Origin: Ypsolopha sequella
Lineage: Eukaryota; Arthropoda; Insecta; Lepidoptera; Ypsolophidae
NCBI GenBank assembly: GCA_934047225.1
Contig: CAKOHE010000034.1
Coordinates: 434,001 to 498,000, forward strand
Length of the DNA stretch: 64,000 nucleotides
Reading direction: 5' to 3'
Each line of letters starts with the position of its first letter. Positions within the stretch are counted from its first letter, which is position 1. A model generated the notes under the pieces. It did no database searches, was not told the DNA's origin, and saw nothing but the letters and a program-made list of their open reading frames with translations. Positions 34,409-44,472 of this stretch are shown piece by piece. A program made the position numbers and the translations under genes.

Positions 34409-37363
34409 TTATTTTTCGTTAAATATTAATTCGGTGTCTTCGTAGGTTTGTGGTAGAAGCCATTCAAACATAACTTTTTTACATTTATAACTTGTAAAAT
34501 TTGTGATGTGAAGTTTTTTGTTTATTTTTGTGTATAATTGGGGACCTTTAAAAAAGTAAAAACGTCTACCAAATTCCGTAGACACAGGGGGTACATGCCA
34601 GTGTTCATGTCTGTTTGATCGACTAGTTTTTACACTAGTTCCTAGTGATGTTTTGTGAAATCTCAAGATTGTTTTCTGCAAGAATAGTTTTCTGACTGTT
34701 AGAACTTTTGTTTCATGGTACAGGGTGTCTGTGGGAAAACGATACGGTTTGGAGAAGAGAACTTTGAGAGCTGCTCGTTGTGAGCGTTCTAGTTTAAGAA
34801 GGGTTGTTTTACAGGCTCCTCCCCATGTTACAATGCAGTAGTTAATTATTGACTGGCAGAGGGCAAAATATACGGATTTTATTAAAGGAGCATGTGCTAC
34901 GGCACGGAGACGTATAAATATGTGTAAAAGTTTTCTGACTCTTGATGATAAGGCTTTAATTTGGTCCGACCAATTTAGTTTGTCGTCAACTACGACGCCC
35001 AGGTACTTGATGTTATGTGTGCGTTCTATGTGTTTACAAGCACATGGTTGAGTTTGAGTACTGTTTTTACATGTGTGTATTTTTAATACGAAATCTTCTG
35101 GTTTTGTGGCATCAGTTTTATGAAAGCACAAGAATTTTGTCTTTGAGGTATTGAGGGTTAATAAATTATGTTCAAGCCACTTCGCAATTAGAGAGAGACC
35201 TTGTTCTGCTTTGGACTTGACGTCAGTCCAAGTTTTACCCTTAAAAATAAGTGCAGTGTCATCTGCAAAAGCTAGTATTTTAGCCGACGCTGCGTCCAAC
35301 TGACAGAGGTCATTTATGTAGGCCAGAAACAGCGTCGGCCCTAAAACACTACCTTGTGGTACTCCAAAAGTTGTTAATATTGTATTACTTTTTGACTTAT
35401 CAAGTCTTACATACTGCTTTCTTGCTGTCAGGTAGCTTGTGAACCACAAGAGTCCTTTTCCGTTTATGCCAAGAGCTTCGAGTTTTTTTAAAAGAAGCGG
35501 GATTGAAACCGTATCGAAAGCTTTTTTGAGATCCAAGAAGACACCGATACACCTGTCACCCTTGTCGAGAGAACTGGCTATAGTATCTGTTAAAAGGATG
35601 ACGGCGTCCTCTGTGGATTTCTTAGAGCGAAATCCGAATTGGTTACTGGCTAGGATATTGTTGATCTCTAGGAACTTGGTTAGTCTATGATTAATAACTT
35701 TTTCGAGGATTTTTGTTATAACTGTTAAAAGAGATATCGGTCTGTAATTACTTGGATCAGTTTGGTCACCATCTTTGTGAATTGGACATACTTCTGACAA
35801 TTTGAGTGAGTCAGGAACTACTCCCGCAGCTATGCTCAGGTTTATTAAGTGTGTTAAAGGTCCGGCAATAATATGTTTGAGATTTTTGAACAGGCTAGGT
35901 GGAAGTTCGTCCCATCCAGGAGAACCACCTGTTTTTAGGCTCATTATAAATTTTGATACTTCTAGCGTGTCTGTGGGCGTCAAAAAAAGAGAGAATGGGT
36001 TATGTTTCGGAGGGATTTTAATTCTAGTAAGTAATTGTTCCTCTGTGGTGTTTGTTGCTACAAGTATTTCATTAGCCAAGATCTGTCCTACTGATGTAAA
36101 GTACTCGTTCACTACATTTAAGGAAGATGAAGGTGTAATCGATAAGTTTAAAAGATCGGGGCATGATTTTTTTTTGGAATCTAGATGGCAAATAGATTTC
36201 AGTATTTTCCAGGTTTTTTTAGGGTTATCTAAATTTTGTTCTAATTTTATTTGGTCATATTGGTTTTTAAGGTTCTTTAGGATAAAATTACATGTATTAC
36301 GATATTTAAGATAAATGTTTTTCAGGTTTTCGTCGTTTGGTTGCTTGTTATGCTTATTATGTAAAAGGTCTCGCTTTTTCATGCATTTAAGCAGACTTGG
36401 GGTTACCCAGGGTTTCCTATTGTAGATCTTATGTGGAATTTTAATTACTTTTTTGCATTCGTTGACCGAGGTTGTTAGTATACTTATAAGTTGATCACAG
36501 CAAAGGTTGGGGTCTTTAATGTCATAAAATTGGGTCCAGTTATTTTCAAGAAGCTTTGATTCGAGAGCTTCATAATCTATTTTTATTACTGTTCGGGGAA
36601 GCGTTGGGATCCTATCAATTTGCATATCAATAGAGGCCATAACGATTGAGTGATCTGTTATACTAGTCTGGCACACAACTCCCGTACTTGAGTTTTTAGA
36701 GTTTATTAAGATATGATCAAGACAATTTTTTTGGCGGGTAGGAAACGTATGGACTGGATGGTATCCATGCAGGGCTGCTAGGTCTAAATATCTGTCACTG
36801 TGTCTGTCTTCGTTAGTAGGTTTGATATCGATGTTTATGTCTCCTATCAGTATGCTAGTTTTTGTGGATGTGTATTTTTGTAGTGTAAGGTTGAGTGATT
36901 TAACAAATTCGTCAGTGTTGTGGTAATGTGGTGATCTATATATAGATACGATTGTTATGTCGTTATTAATTTTAAGAACAAGGCAGTTGGCCTCCTGAAA
37001 AACGGGTTCCTCAACTGTAACTCTCAGGTTGTTCCTGCAGTAAGCAACTATACCATCATTTTGATTAAGGTATTTTTTAGAGTAAAATAGGTTGAAACCA
37101 TCAATTGGAAAATGAGGAGGAATTTCGTCGCTCAGTCTACATTCAGTCAGAATCACTACATCTGGTGTGTAGTTAAGACGTGTCAGCAGGACATAGAAGT
37201 TTTGAAAATTCTTGTTTATACTACGAATATTTTGAGTTACTATCGTTAGATTACCAGGTTTAAGATTTAGTTTGTCTTTGCATTTCTCAGGGTCTGTTTC
37301 AAGAAAGCTCTCGTGGATGTTTGTGTTATCAATGTCATATATCAATTCATTGATAGAAGTCAT
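34409..37363 (-). CDS. ORF2: endonuclease-reverse transcriptase, intact
   Basis: 984 codons. Endonuclease, residues about 35-255: TIVTQNIRSIN, VVILTECRL, IVSIYRSPH, ILIGDINIDI, CLDHILI and SITDHSIV. Linker with RKPWVTPSLLKCMKKRDLL. RT, residues about 480-760: PGWDELPPSLFK, PIHKDGDQTDPSNYRPIS, NQFGFRSKKSTEDAV, IGVFLDLKKAFDTV, GVPQGSVLGPTLFLAYINDL, LAFADDTALIF and KYLGVVVDDKLNW. The C-terminal region has RSQRAALKVLF and GPQLYTKINK, usual for the group. No RNase H. The enzyme nicks chromosomal DNA and copies element RNA at the nick. Start ATG follows the preceding frame's TAG by two bases, suggesting coupled reinitiation. Confidence 0.93.
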   Translation of the reverse strand: MTSINELIYDIDNTNIHESFLETDPEKCKDKLNLKPGNLTIVTQNIRSINKNFQNFYVLLTRLNYTPDVVILTECRLSDEIPPHFPIDGFNLFYSKKYLNQNDGIVAYCRNNLRVTVEEPVFQEANCLVLKINNDITIVSIYRSPHYHNTDEFVKSLNLTLQKYTSTKTSILIGDINIDIKPTNEDRHSDRYLDLAALHGYHPVHTFPTRQKNCLDHILINSKNSSTGVVCQTSITDHSIVMASIDMQIDRIPTLPRTVIKIDYEALESKLLENNWTQFYDIKDPNLCCDQLISILTTSVNECKKVIKIPHKIYNRKPWVTPSLLKCMKKRDLLHNKHNKQPNDENLKNIYLKYRNTCNFILKNLKNQYDQIKLEQNLDNPKKTWKILKSICHLDSKKKSCPDLLNLSITPSSSLNVVNEYFTSVGQILANEILVATNTTEEQLLTRIKIPPKHNPFSLFLTPTDTLEVSKFIMSLKTGGSPGWDELPPSLFKNLKHIIAGPLTHLINLSIAAGVVPDSLKLSEVCPIHKDGDQTDPSNYRPISLLTVITKILEKVINHRLTKFLEINNILASNQFGFRSKKSTEDAVILLTDTIASSLDKGDRCIGVFLDLKKAFDTVSIPLLLKKLEALGINGKGLLWFTSYLTARKQYVRLDKSKSNTILTTFGVPQGSVLGPTLFLAYINDLCQLDAASAKILAFADDTALIFKGKTWTDVKSKAEQGLSLIAKWLEHNLLTLNTSKTKFLCFHKTDATKPEDFVLKIHTCKNSTQTQPCACKHIERTHNIKYLGVVVDDKLNWSDQIKALSSRVRKLLHIFIRLRAVAHAPLIKSVYFALCQSIINYCIVTWGGACKTTLLKLERSQRAALKVLFSKPYRFPTDTLYHETKVLTVRKLFLQKTILRFHKTSLGTSVKTSRSNRHEHWHVPPVSTEFGRRFYFFKGPQLYTKINKKLHITNFTSYKCKKVMFEWLLPQTYEDTELIFNEK

Positions 37364-37365
37364 TT

Positions 37366-37755
37366 CTATAATAGTTCAGGTAAAAAAAGTTGATTAAGAT
37401 ATTCTGATTTAGTGTGGATGATGCAGACATAGGCAAGTTTTGTGTGTTTTGTATTGGTTATATTAGTGCTACTGGTTTGATTTGTGTTAAGAACGATTTT
37501 TATTTGTAGTTTTTCATTTTGTTTTGTTTTTCTACTAGGAATCTGTGCGTGTAATGTGTTGAGTAGGGTGAAATATTGTAAGGTGATTTTGTTATGTACG
37601 GCGGCTGTGTGATAAAATGATACAAAATTAAAGTAAGTCCCTTGAACATGGTGTTGGCTTATTACTAAACTTAATTTAGATAAGGAATTTGTATTTAATG
37701 AGAGGCTTACATGACATGATATTATTGCATTTTTCGCTTGAGTAGTAGGATCCAA
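37366..37755 (-). CDS. Inter-ORF frame of the nested element, unknown
   Basis: 129 codons starting MDPTTQAKNAIISCH and ending FLPELL. It fills almost exactly the space between ORF1 and ORF2: ORF1 stops at 37762 and this frame starts at 37755; its TAG at 37368-37366 is followed by AA and the ORF2 ATG. It is rich in Thr, Asn, Ser and Lys, with no motif I recognise and no predicted membrane segment. It could be a small third protein, a translated spacer allowing ORF2 reinitiation, or chance. A 390-bp open frame in AT-rich DNA is mildly unlikely by chance. Confidence 0.35.
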   Translation of the reverse strand: MDPTTQAKNAIISCHVSLSLNTNSLSKLSLVISQHHVQGTYFNFVSFYHTAAVHNKITLQYFTLLNTLHAQIPSRKTKQNEKLQIKIVLNTNQTSSTNITNTKHTKLAYVCIIHTKSEYLNQLFLPELL

Positions 37756-37761
37756 GGCTAG

Positions 37762-38625
37762 TCACTTATTAGAATGTGCCTGTTCAAGGAGATGAATCTG
37801 GTTTTCGTTTTTTAATTCTATGGCCGGAGAGTCCTCGTGTTTCTTGACGAAAATTTTGCCTGTTGTAGACCAGCAGTAGCGGAAATTATTATTGCGCTTC
37901 AGCATCCTGCCGAGGTAGAAAAGCTTTGCTGCTCTCTTTGTCAGGTAGTCTGATACATAGATCGGTGTACAGTTGCCAGAAAAACCCATGTTCCTGGTAT
38001 TAAGCGGCTCATGTTTATGGTTTATGTTGTAGGATTTTACAGCCCCCATGAGGTTTATCTTTGCACTTGTGTTATGCATCTCTATAATCAGTGATTTAGT
38101 CAAATTATCTTTGCTTGGCAGTCGGTAGGTGTCTTTAATGTCTTGCTCTCTATAAACCAGTGACAATGTCTGGTACAGATTCTTAATTATGTCAAGACTG
38201 ACCTCACCTTTGTTGAAGGGTACATTTCTCAATTCGATGCACTTGGAGCGAGATTTTCGTTGAAGATCCTCGATTTCATTTTCGAGCTCTGATATGTAAA
38301 TCTTTGTATCATTAATCGCAGATTTGACCTTGGAATCGACCTTAGATTCTAGGTTATTTACCTGTATTTTCAGCTCATCATGTTGGGCAGAGAGGAAGTT
38401 TAATGACGTTTCTAGCTTTGCTTGCTGCTCGAGAATTTTCACATTTTGTTCACTGACCTGTTTTACTTGAGCGTTAAGTGTTTCGTAGTGGTCTGCTTGG
38501 TCATTCTTCATGTCTGCTAATAATGCAAGTATTGTGTTTTCAAATGTTGTTTTAGTTTTCGGCAATTTGTCTCGGGTCGTGACAAAATCAGACGGAGTTG
38601 TGTTGCTGCTTTGTTTTGAATTCAT
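37762..38625 (-). CDS. ORF1 of the nested element, FP-C-like, intact
   Basis: 287 codons, MNSKQSSNTTPSDF at the start. Residues about 50-125 are coiled coil (heptads through LNFLSAQHDELKIQVNNLES). Then an RNA-binding-like core: CIELRNVPFNKGEVSLDII, DTYRLPSKDN, KSLIIEMHN. The C-terminus (about 215-285) has YVSDYLTKRAAKLFYLGRML, FRYCWSTTGKIFVKK and DSPAI, which I associate with the FP-protein C-terminal domain shared between insect retroelement ORF1 proteins and the baculovirus FP25 family. Likely an RNA-binding, oligomerising chaperone that packages element RNA. Confidence 0.8.
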   Translation of the reverse strand: MNSKQSSNTTPSDFVTTRDKLPKTKTTFENTILALLADMKNDQADHYETLNAQVKQVSEQNVKILEQQAKLETSLNFLSAQHDELKIQVNNLESKVDSKVKSAINDTKIYISELENEIEDLQRKSRSKCIELRNVPFNKGEVSLDIIKNLYQTLSLVYREQDIKDTYRLPSKDNLTKSLIIEMHNTSAKINLMGAVKSYNINHKHEPLNTRNMGFSGNCTPIYVSDYLTKRAAKLFYLGRMLKRNNNFRYCWSTTGKIFVKKHEDSPAIELKNENQIHLLEQAHSNK

Positions 38626-38770
38626 CGTGATGTGTGATTTATCTGGACCTTACTTGTACTGTGCTTCTTGAATGATGTACGCGTGTCTCACTCACACACT
38701 GAGCAGCGTAGGCACCTTTTTAAATTCAACTGGCAGCACGATTTAGAAGTAACTATAAACACGTCTGCTT

Positions 38771-40767
38771 CGAACAGCGTCCGGACGAAAGAGGATTTAT
38801 AAAAGCAGAAATCATTTATACGAATTATACGACATAAAGTCCTACAATAATAATGTTACATTTACTGAATTCGTGAAAAATTACTCACGCATCTTTAAAT
38901 TGGTGTGTTTAAAAGCAAAAAGTATCTACTTGAATAAAAAGCTTAAAAGGTCCGATAACAAAGTAAAAACAGTATACATCATAAATACTGAAACTGGGAA
39001 AAGTAAGAGACGTGATAACGAGCTTAAGTTAAGTATTAATCATGAAGTCGTTACGGGAGATAAAGAGGTTGCGAATGCCTTTGAACAATTCTTTACTGAA
39101 ATTCCTTCCTTAACAACTAAAGATTTAAATTCAAGCCCTGGGCTTGCGCAGGATCTTTTAATAGATCACGTACCTCAGTGTCTTTCTGTATTTGCTTTTA
39201 AACATATTAATTCATTAACTGTAATTAAAGCATTTAAATCGCTTAACTTGAAAAAAACGGAGGACTTATGGGGCCTATCCGTGAAAGTTATAAGTTCTGT
39301 TATTGATTTAATAGCTCCTTATTTGGCATTAATTTTTAATAAATGTGTAGATGATGGTATCTTTCCTGACTTAATGAAGTTTAGCAAATTAATCCCCCTT
39401 TTTAAATCAGGCGACAACGGGGACCCTTCAATCTATAGACCTGTGTCAGTTTTACCGGTATTGAGTAAGGTTTTTGAAAAAATTGTTTTTAATCAATTGT
39501 TATTTCATTTTAATTTAAATAAGTTACTTCACTGTGAACAATATGGATTCACTAGAGGGATGTCAACCACAGATGCAGGAGTTGCTTTAGTTAAGCACAT
39601 TTTTGATGCTTGGGAAGAAAAGCAAGATGCATTTGGTGTATTTTGTGACCTCTCGAAAGCCTTTGATTGCGTTAATCATGAAACACTCTTATGTAAATTG
39701 GATCACTACGGAGTGAGGGGCAAATCTTTGGCGTTATTGAAGTTATATCTTAGTGATCGTATTCAAAAGGTAGACATTAACGGGGTAAAATCAAGTGGAG
39801 CATTAGTTAAAATGGATGTCCCGCAGGGTTCCATATTAGGGCCCTTGCTGTTTTTAATTTACATAAATGACCTTCCATATTTAGTTAAAGACTTAACGAA
39901 GATAGTATTATTCGCAGACGACACGTCACTTATTTTTAAAGTTAATAGACGTAAAGATATCCTTGACGGCGCGAATACAACTTTATCACTGGTGCTTGAT
40001 TGGTTTACTGTAAATAATTTAGTTTTAAACGCAAAAAAGACAAAGTGTATAAAATTTACGTTACCAAATGTAATTCAAGTGGATGGTAATTTGCTTTTGC
40101 AGGGGTCCAAGGAGTTAGTTAACGAAACAAAGTTTTTAGGCATTACGGTAGACTCTCGTCTTCAGTGGGGTCCCCACATAGAAGCCCTATGTGGTAGACT
40201 TAGTTCGGCCGCATACGCTGTTAGACGCATAAGGCAAATTACTGATGTAGATACTGCTAGACTAGTCTATTTTAGTTACTTTCACAGCATTATGTCATAC
40301 GGCATGCTGTTATGGGGTAGAGCCGCGGATACAGACGCAGTCTTTGTTTTGCAGAAGAGAGCAATTCGGGCTATTTATAATATGAAGCACCGGGATTCAT
40401 TAAGACAAAAGTTCAAAGAAATTAATATATTAACGGTTCCTTGTGAATATATTTACCAATTCCTTAGATATGTCAGAAAAAATGTTGAGTCTTTCCCAAG
40501 GCAACTTTTAAGCAACATTGTAAGGAGACCAGAAATAAGCATAAACTGGCTTTTCCAAAAATCAGACTCGCTAAGGTGAGTACCTCTTTTGTAGGACATG
40601 GTATAAGATTTTACAATAAACTTCCAAAGGAGGTCCTTACTTTGTCAGAGAATAAGTTTAAACTGTATATTAAGCAGGGCCTATTGAAAAAGGCATATTA
40701 TAAAATAAATGAATATTTGGATGATGGTGAAGCATGGTGTTACAGTGATAATGATAGTAAGTTATAA
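38771..40767 (+). pseudogene. ORF2 reverse transcriptase part of element A
   Basis: The frame is open from 38771 (RTASGRKRIYKSRNH), with no Met needed since it continues the interrupted ORF2. RT motifs: LIPLFKSGDNGDPSIYRPVS, EQYGFTRGMSTTDA, GVFCDLSKAFDCV, DVPQGSILGPLLFLIYINDL, VLFADDTSLIF and KFLGITVDSRLQW. A TGA at 40577-40579 ends the frame after KSDSL; a one-base shift continues VSTSFVGHGIRFYNKLPKEV to the natural stop at 40767. The same 3' segment is found in the truncated copy at 10.3 kb. All RT catalytic residues are present. Confidence 0.9.
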
Positions 40768-41119
40768 TTTAATTAAATAGTATAATTTCTTAACTTATGA
40801 TTCCTCTAAGGTGTAAACATTAATTGATTACAGACTGTAAAAGGAAAAGGACTATATGAGACAGGTAGACAAAGATATATATGTTTTTATTTTTTTCATT
40901 AACCTGAATTCCTGCTGTCTTGTATTTTCTTATCCCTTGGTTAAAGTAGATATAAGTCATATATTGTATAGTATAAGTTTTATGTTGAAAAAAAAGACAT
41001 GATCTTGCTAAGTTTCTTGCCCTTCTTCTTAGCAAGACTAATCGAATGGGCGGAGGTAGGCATGTATTTATATATGTAACCTATTAGTATGTAGTATATA
41101 GGATGGGATTTGGTCGGTA

Positions 41120-41483
41120 CCCGTGTATAATTGACCCGTGTATTTTTTGCGTATAATTGGTGTAAATCCACAAATAAATTATTAGGCGGTATCAGTAAAG
41201 ATTTAGACGCCGAAGACAATATTCAAGAAGAAGCATTAATTTATTGTAATAAAAGGAAAATAAATAAATGATTGTTATTTACTTTTTGTGTTTTAATCAA
41301 ATGAAACACTAAAAATAAAGAAAATTAACAAGTGGGTGTGTACTACTATACGTACGTAGGGTATGTGTAGTATTCATAAATATATACATAGCATCTTGTT
41401 TTTACAACATTGCTCAACAGATGGCGCTCAATTGAGATAGCGGCTGATGCCTCTATACCCTATATATAATTTACTCTATGCTT
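41120..41483 (-). repeat. Repeat B, inverted copy B2, second part
   Basis: Reverse complement of 17355-17722, starting ACCCGTGTATAATTGACC directly after element A and ending ATTTACTCTATGC. With 28934-29650 it makes one repeat B copy split by element A. About 240 bp of unremarkable sequence follows before the next element. Confidence 0.88.
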
Positions 41484-42714
41484 GATCCACAGCCTTCTTT
41501 TCTTAAGGAGGCTATGCTTGATCACATCACACACTCATTATCAGAAGCCAAAACAAGGAATATAATACTCCCGAGCCAAAACAAGAAAATAAAAAAATTA
41601 AATTGGATTATTTTGCTGTTTTTCCAGGAATATAATGGGTAAGTTATTCCAATACGCTTAAGTTTCTACCTATAATTCGTGTAGGGTTGCAATCATCCCT
41701 GTTGCTTCTAAATCTAATGTAGGTAGGTACGTAGCGGGTTTTTTTTTGAATCGTGCGCCCTTAATTGGGGGGAAAGGGGTGGGGGAGGGGGTGGGGGGGG
41801 AGGTCCTTTGTCCCTCTTGTTAGTTTTTTTTCTGAGGAAATGTGTAATTTTTGAGAAAAAAATTATTAAAGTTTAATAAAATTTGAGGTTATATTTACAT
41901 TATTTTCTTAATCTGAAGTTGTAGGGGATAAGATGTTTCAGCCATCTGAACATCTACCAGGGGGTTGCATTTGAAATTCGCATCTTTATTTAAGGGTTGG
42001 GGGGGAGGGGGGGGGGGGGGAGGGGGAGGGGGGGTTTACCCCCCTGTACCACTCCCCCCCCGCGGAAACCCATAGTTACTGAGATATTCATGATCAAAGT
42101 TTTGAGGTTAAGTCACCTCCGAACAATCATTTAGACTAAAATAGTGTCGAATTAAGGGAGAAAAGTTGAGAGGGGCTACCCGGTACCACTACCCCCCTCC
42201 GGCCCCGACGGAAACCCAACATTTGGCAAAAAAACTTGTGACCTAGAATCCACGGCCACGGCCTTCTAACCTAACGTTGTCCGAGTCGGGGTGCTCTGAA
42301 AGTTCCTGCTAAGTAGTTTGTGATTTTGATCTTATCGAGTAATACTTAGTTTAGGATTAAACATAATACAAATAAAACAAAAAATATTTAGGTAATAATT
42401 ATTTATTCTCTATTATAAATATGTTTTACTACCTTTATTAATTCCATAAAGGGGTCTCTTTTATATTTTAAATTTGTCCTCCTCCACATATATTCCACTA
42501 TCACGTCACCAAAATTTTCAGGATGATTGTAATTGTCTTTATTTATCCCCCATTAAAAGGTAATCCACCGTTTTTTTATATTAAATTTTTTACTTTTTTG
42601 AGGTTATAATCAACAAATCCAGGTTATATTTTTAAAGTAAACGTGGGGAGAGATGGAAAAACTTCCTCATAAGGGGGGAGTGCAGAAACCCCCCTTCTTT
42701 TAACCTTGAACCTA

Positions 42715-43028
42715 CCAGTGCAGAAGTCAATTTTTGAACCATTTGAACCTATCAATATTGAAGTCGCTTTTATATCACAAATTCACTTCTGCATCGGCTA
42801 CGGCGCTGCGGGAAGTGCAGCCCCTTCGCCCTTGCGTAACAAAGCACAGGCACCCGTGCTCACCTCCGCAGCTTCGGCTTGTTGGTCGCCTTCGGCGACC
42901 AGCCTCAGCCGCTACGGCTCACACAGGTGCCTAAGCTTTATTACTGCGGGCGGGGGCTGCCCTCCCTTCGCGCCTTCGGCTTTTTATATACACTCTAGGG
43001 GTAGTAGCCACAAGACTGTATAGAGTCG
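42715..43028 (+). repeat. GC-rich hairpin segment, copy 1
   Basis: Starts ACCAGTGCAGAAGTCAATTT and ends near ACTGTATAGAGTCGG. The core (about 42793-42985) is GC-rich with several hairpins: GGTCGCC-TTC-GGCGACC, AGCCG-CTA-CGGCT, and AGGCACC pairing with GGTGCCT. Nearly identical to copy 2 at 43674-43976. Open frames inside (105 and 66 codons) are Pro/Ser/Ala-rich and probably not genes. Confidence 0.85.
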
Positions 43029-43673
43029 GGGTGCTCTGATTCGGTTTTGAAACAGATTCAACCTATTTTAACTATGAAGTGGGGGTATACTAACCTCCTT
43101 TTGAGCAGAATTTCTAGGTAAAAACAAATAAAGCAACAAAATATTCATACATTTTTTATTTATTCAATTCAAAATTACCAATAAACGAATTACGAATGAC
43201 AGTAACATGATGCAGTTTTTTTTGTTGCGTTCCGTTTCATCGATATTGCACAATATTTTACACCACAGACAATAAACTAGGGCAGATTTGGTTGTCAAAC
43301 GCCCATTTTAACGTTCCGTTTTCGCCTTTTACCTGCTTTGAGGTAAGAAACAATTTTTATAAATTTCTCGAAAAATGTGCATTACCTTTTAATAAGTGTG
43401 GTAGCGTTATAATCGGGGACCCCACCTCTACCAGCTTTAACCACTTTTACCCCCATACAACTGCCAAACGATACTAAATCCAACCCTTTAAAAATGCACA
43501 CGTGAACGCAAAATGACGTTCCGTTTCACGTAACTTCAAAATTATATTTAAAAAAAACTACGCGTCTCCGCGGGGTGAGGGGGGTGTCATTTGGAAGAGG
43601 CAACCAACCCCTATAAAAAACAACCCCTAACAACCCCAAATTCGAGATGCGAATTTCTAATGCCCACCCTCTA

Positions 43674-43976
43674 CCAGTGCAGAAGTCAATTTATGGACCA
43701 TAAAAACCTATCAATATGACACAAATTCACTTCTGCATCGGCTACGGCGCTGCGGGAAGTGCAGCCCCTTCGCCCTTGCGTAACAAAGCTTAGGCACCCG
43801 TGCTCACCTCCGCAGCTTCGGCTTGTTGGTCGCCTTCGGCGACCAGCCTCAGCCGCTACGGCTCACACAGGTGCCTAAGCTTTATTACTGCGGGCGGGGG
43901 CTGCCCTCCCTTCGCGCCTTCGGCTTTTTATATACACTCTAGGGGTAGTAGCCACAAGACTGTATAGAGTCGGAGT
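43674..43976 (+). repeat. GC-rich hairpin segment, copy 2
   Basis: Same as copy 1, but the outer stem is complete here: AAGCTTAGGCACC pairs with GGTGCCTAAGCTT across about 70 bp that itself holds two hairpins. In copy 1 the left arm is altered (AAGCACAGGCACC). A short version without the GC core lies at 45530-45612. Confidence 0.85.
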
Positions 43977-44472
43977 GTGCTGAGTTGGTTTTTAAACAGT
44001 TTTAACCTACCAGTACAGAAGTCAGATTTTATTGCATGTAATTTTTGCAATTTGATAAGAAAATATCTCTACTATTTTAATTGTTGGGAAAAGGAAGATA
44101 AAACACCATATTATTTATAATTCACGTAGCCACAAGAGAAACGGAATGACGCTGAGAAGGACGCCATTTTGTTTGCCATTTTCGGCTGCACACATACAAT
44201 AATATTCAATAGTATTGCGTGTGTGCACAGAATTATTAGAGTGTGTGCGTGTGTTTTGACGTTTCGATACGACATTCACTTAAAATTTCTTTAACAAATT
44301 GCGTTTCGTTCACAAATATTTTCCAATTTTCATCTTCGGTTTTCACGAAAACTAAGCATTTCCTCAGGAAAAGAAAACCACTTTGTTTAGAAAAGTGACT
44401 ACCCACTATTGATTCCAAACCTCATTACAATTAAATAAAGGGCGCACGATATAAAAACCAACCCTACGTAGC

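Larger units (their letters stand above)
33248..38770 (-). mobile_element. Nested, apparently intact non-LTR element
   Basis: Minus strand, about 5.5 kb. 5' UTR 38770-38626, ORF1 38625-37762, a 129-codon inter-ORF frame 37755-37366, ORF2 37363-34409, 3' UTR of about 1.1 kb, and a microsatellite tail on the minus strand made of TTTTCA/TTTCAT units at 33248-33280. It interrupts element A exactly after the WATPGI codons; element A resumes near 38771 with RTASGRKRIY. No clear target duplication is visible. Both main ORFs are open, so this is the best candidate for a recently active element in the window. Jockey/CR1-group by domain order; clade not assigned. Confidence 0.88.
29651..41117 (+). mobile_element. 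CR1-like non-LTR element A, split by a nested element
   Basis: A 5' UTR of about 870 bp, coiled-coil/esterase-like ORF1 (30524-32339), ORF2 endonuclease (32351-33247), an interruption at 33248-38770, then ORF2 RT (38771-40767) and 3' UTR to 41117. Without the inserted element it is about 5.9 kb, normal for a full-length CR1-type element. It lies in an inverted copy of repeat B; compared with B1, about 139 bp (17723-17861 equivalent) is missing at the insertion point, so integration went with a target deletion. The 3' end is confirmed by the truncated copy at 10314-10808. Frameshifts in ORF1 and near the ORF2 C-terminus make it inactive as read. Confidence 0.85.
41736..44464. mobile_element. 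2.73-kb non-coding DNA transposon with 8-bp duplication
   Basis: TACGTAGC occurs at 41728-41735 and 44465-44472. Inside, the left end GGGTTTTTTTTTGAATCGTG and the right end (reverse complement GGGTTGGTTTTTATATCGTG) are imperfect inverted repeats sharing TCGTGCGCCC and extending towards TTAATT. No transposase ORF exists. The body holds long G-runs (41767-41804, 42000-42055), repeated CGTTCCGTTT motifs and two copies of a hairpin-rich GC segment. Eight-bp duplications fit hAT, P or Merlin superfamilies; termini starting GGG argue against a standard hAT (CA...TG). Confidence 0.72.

Noticed and set aside
35439..36314. Plus-strand frames of 83 and 170 codons
   Set aside because: They run antisense to the intact 984-codon ORF2, where codon structure and domains are clear.
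17355..41483. Repeat B copies as long terminal inverted repeats of one giant element
   Set aside because: A third direct copy at 61.7 kb and unrelated sequence beyond the inner ends indicate independent insertions rather than termini of one transposon.
42706..43023. 105-codon plus-strand frame with many Pro and Ser
   Set aside because: It lies wholly in the duplicated GC-rich hairpin segment and is not open in the same way in the second copy.
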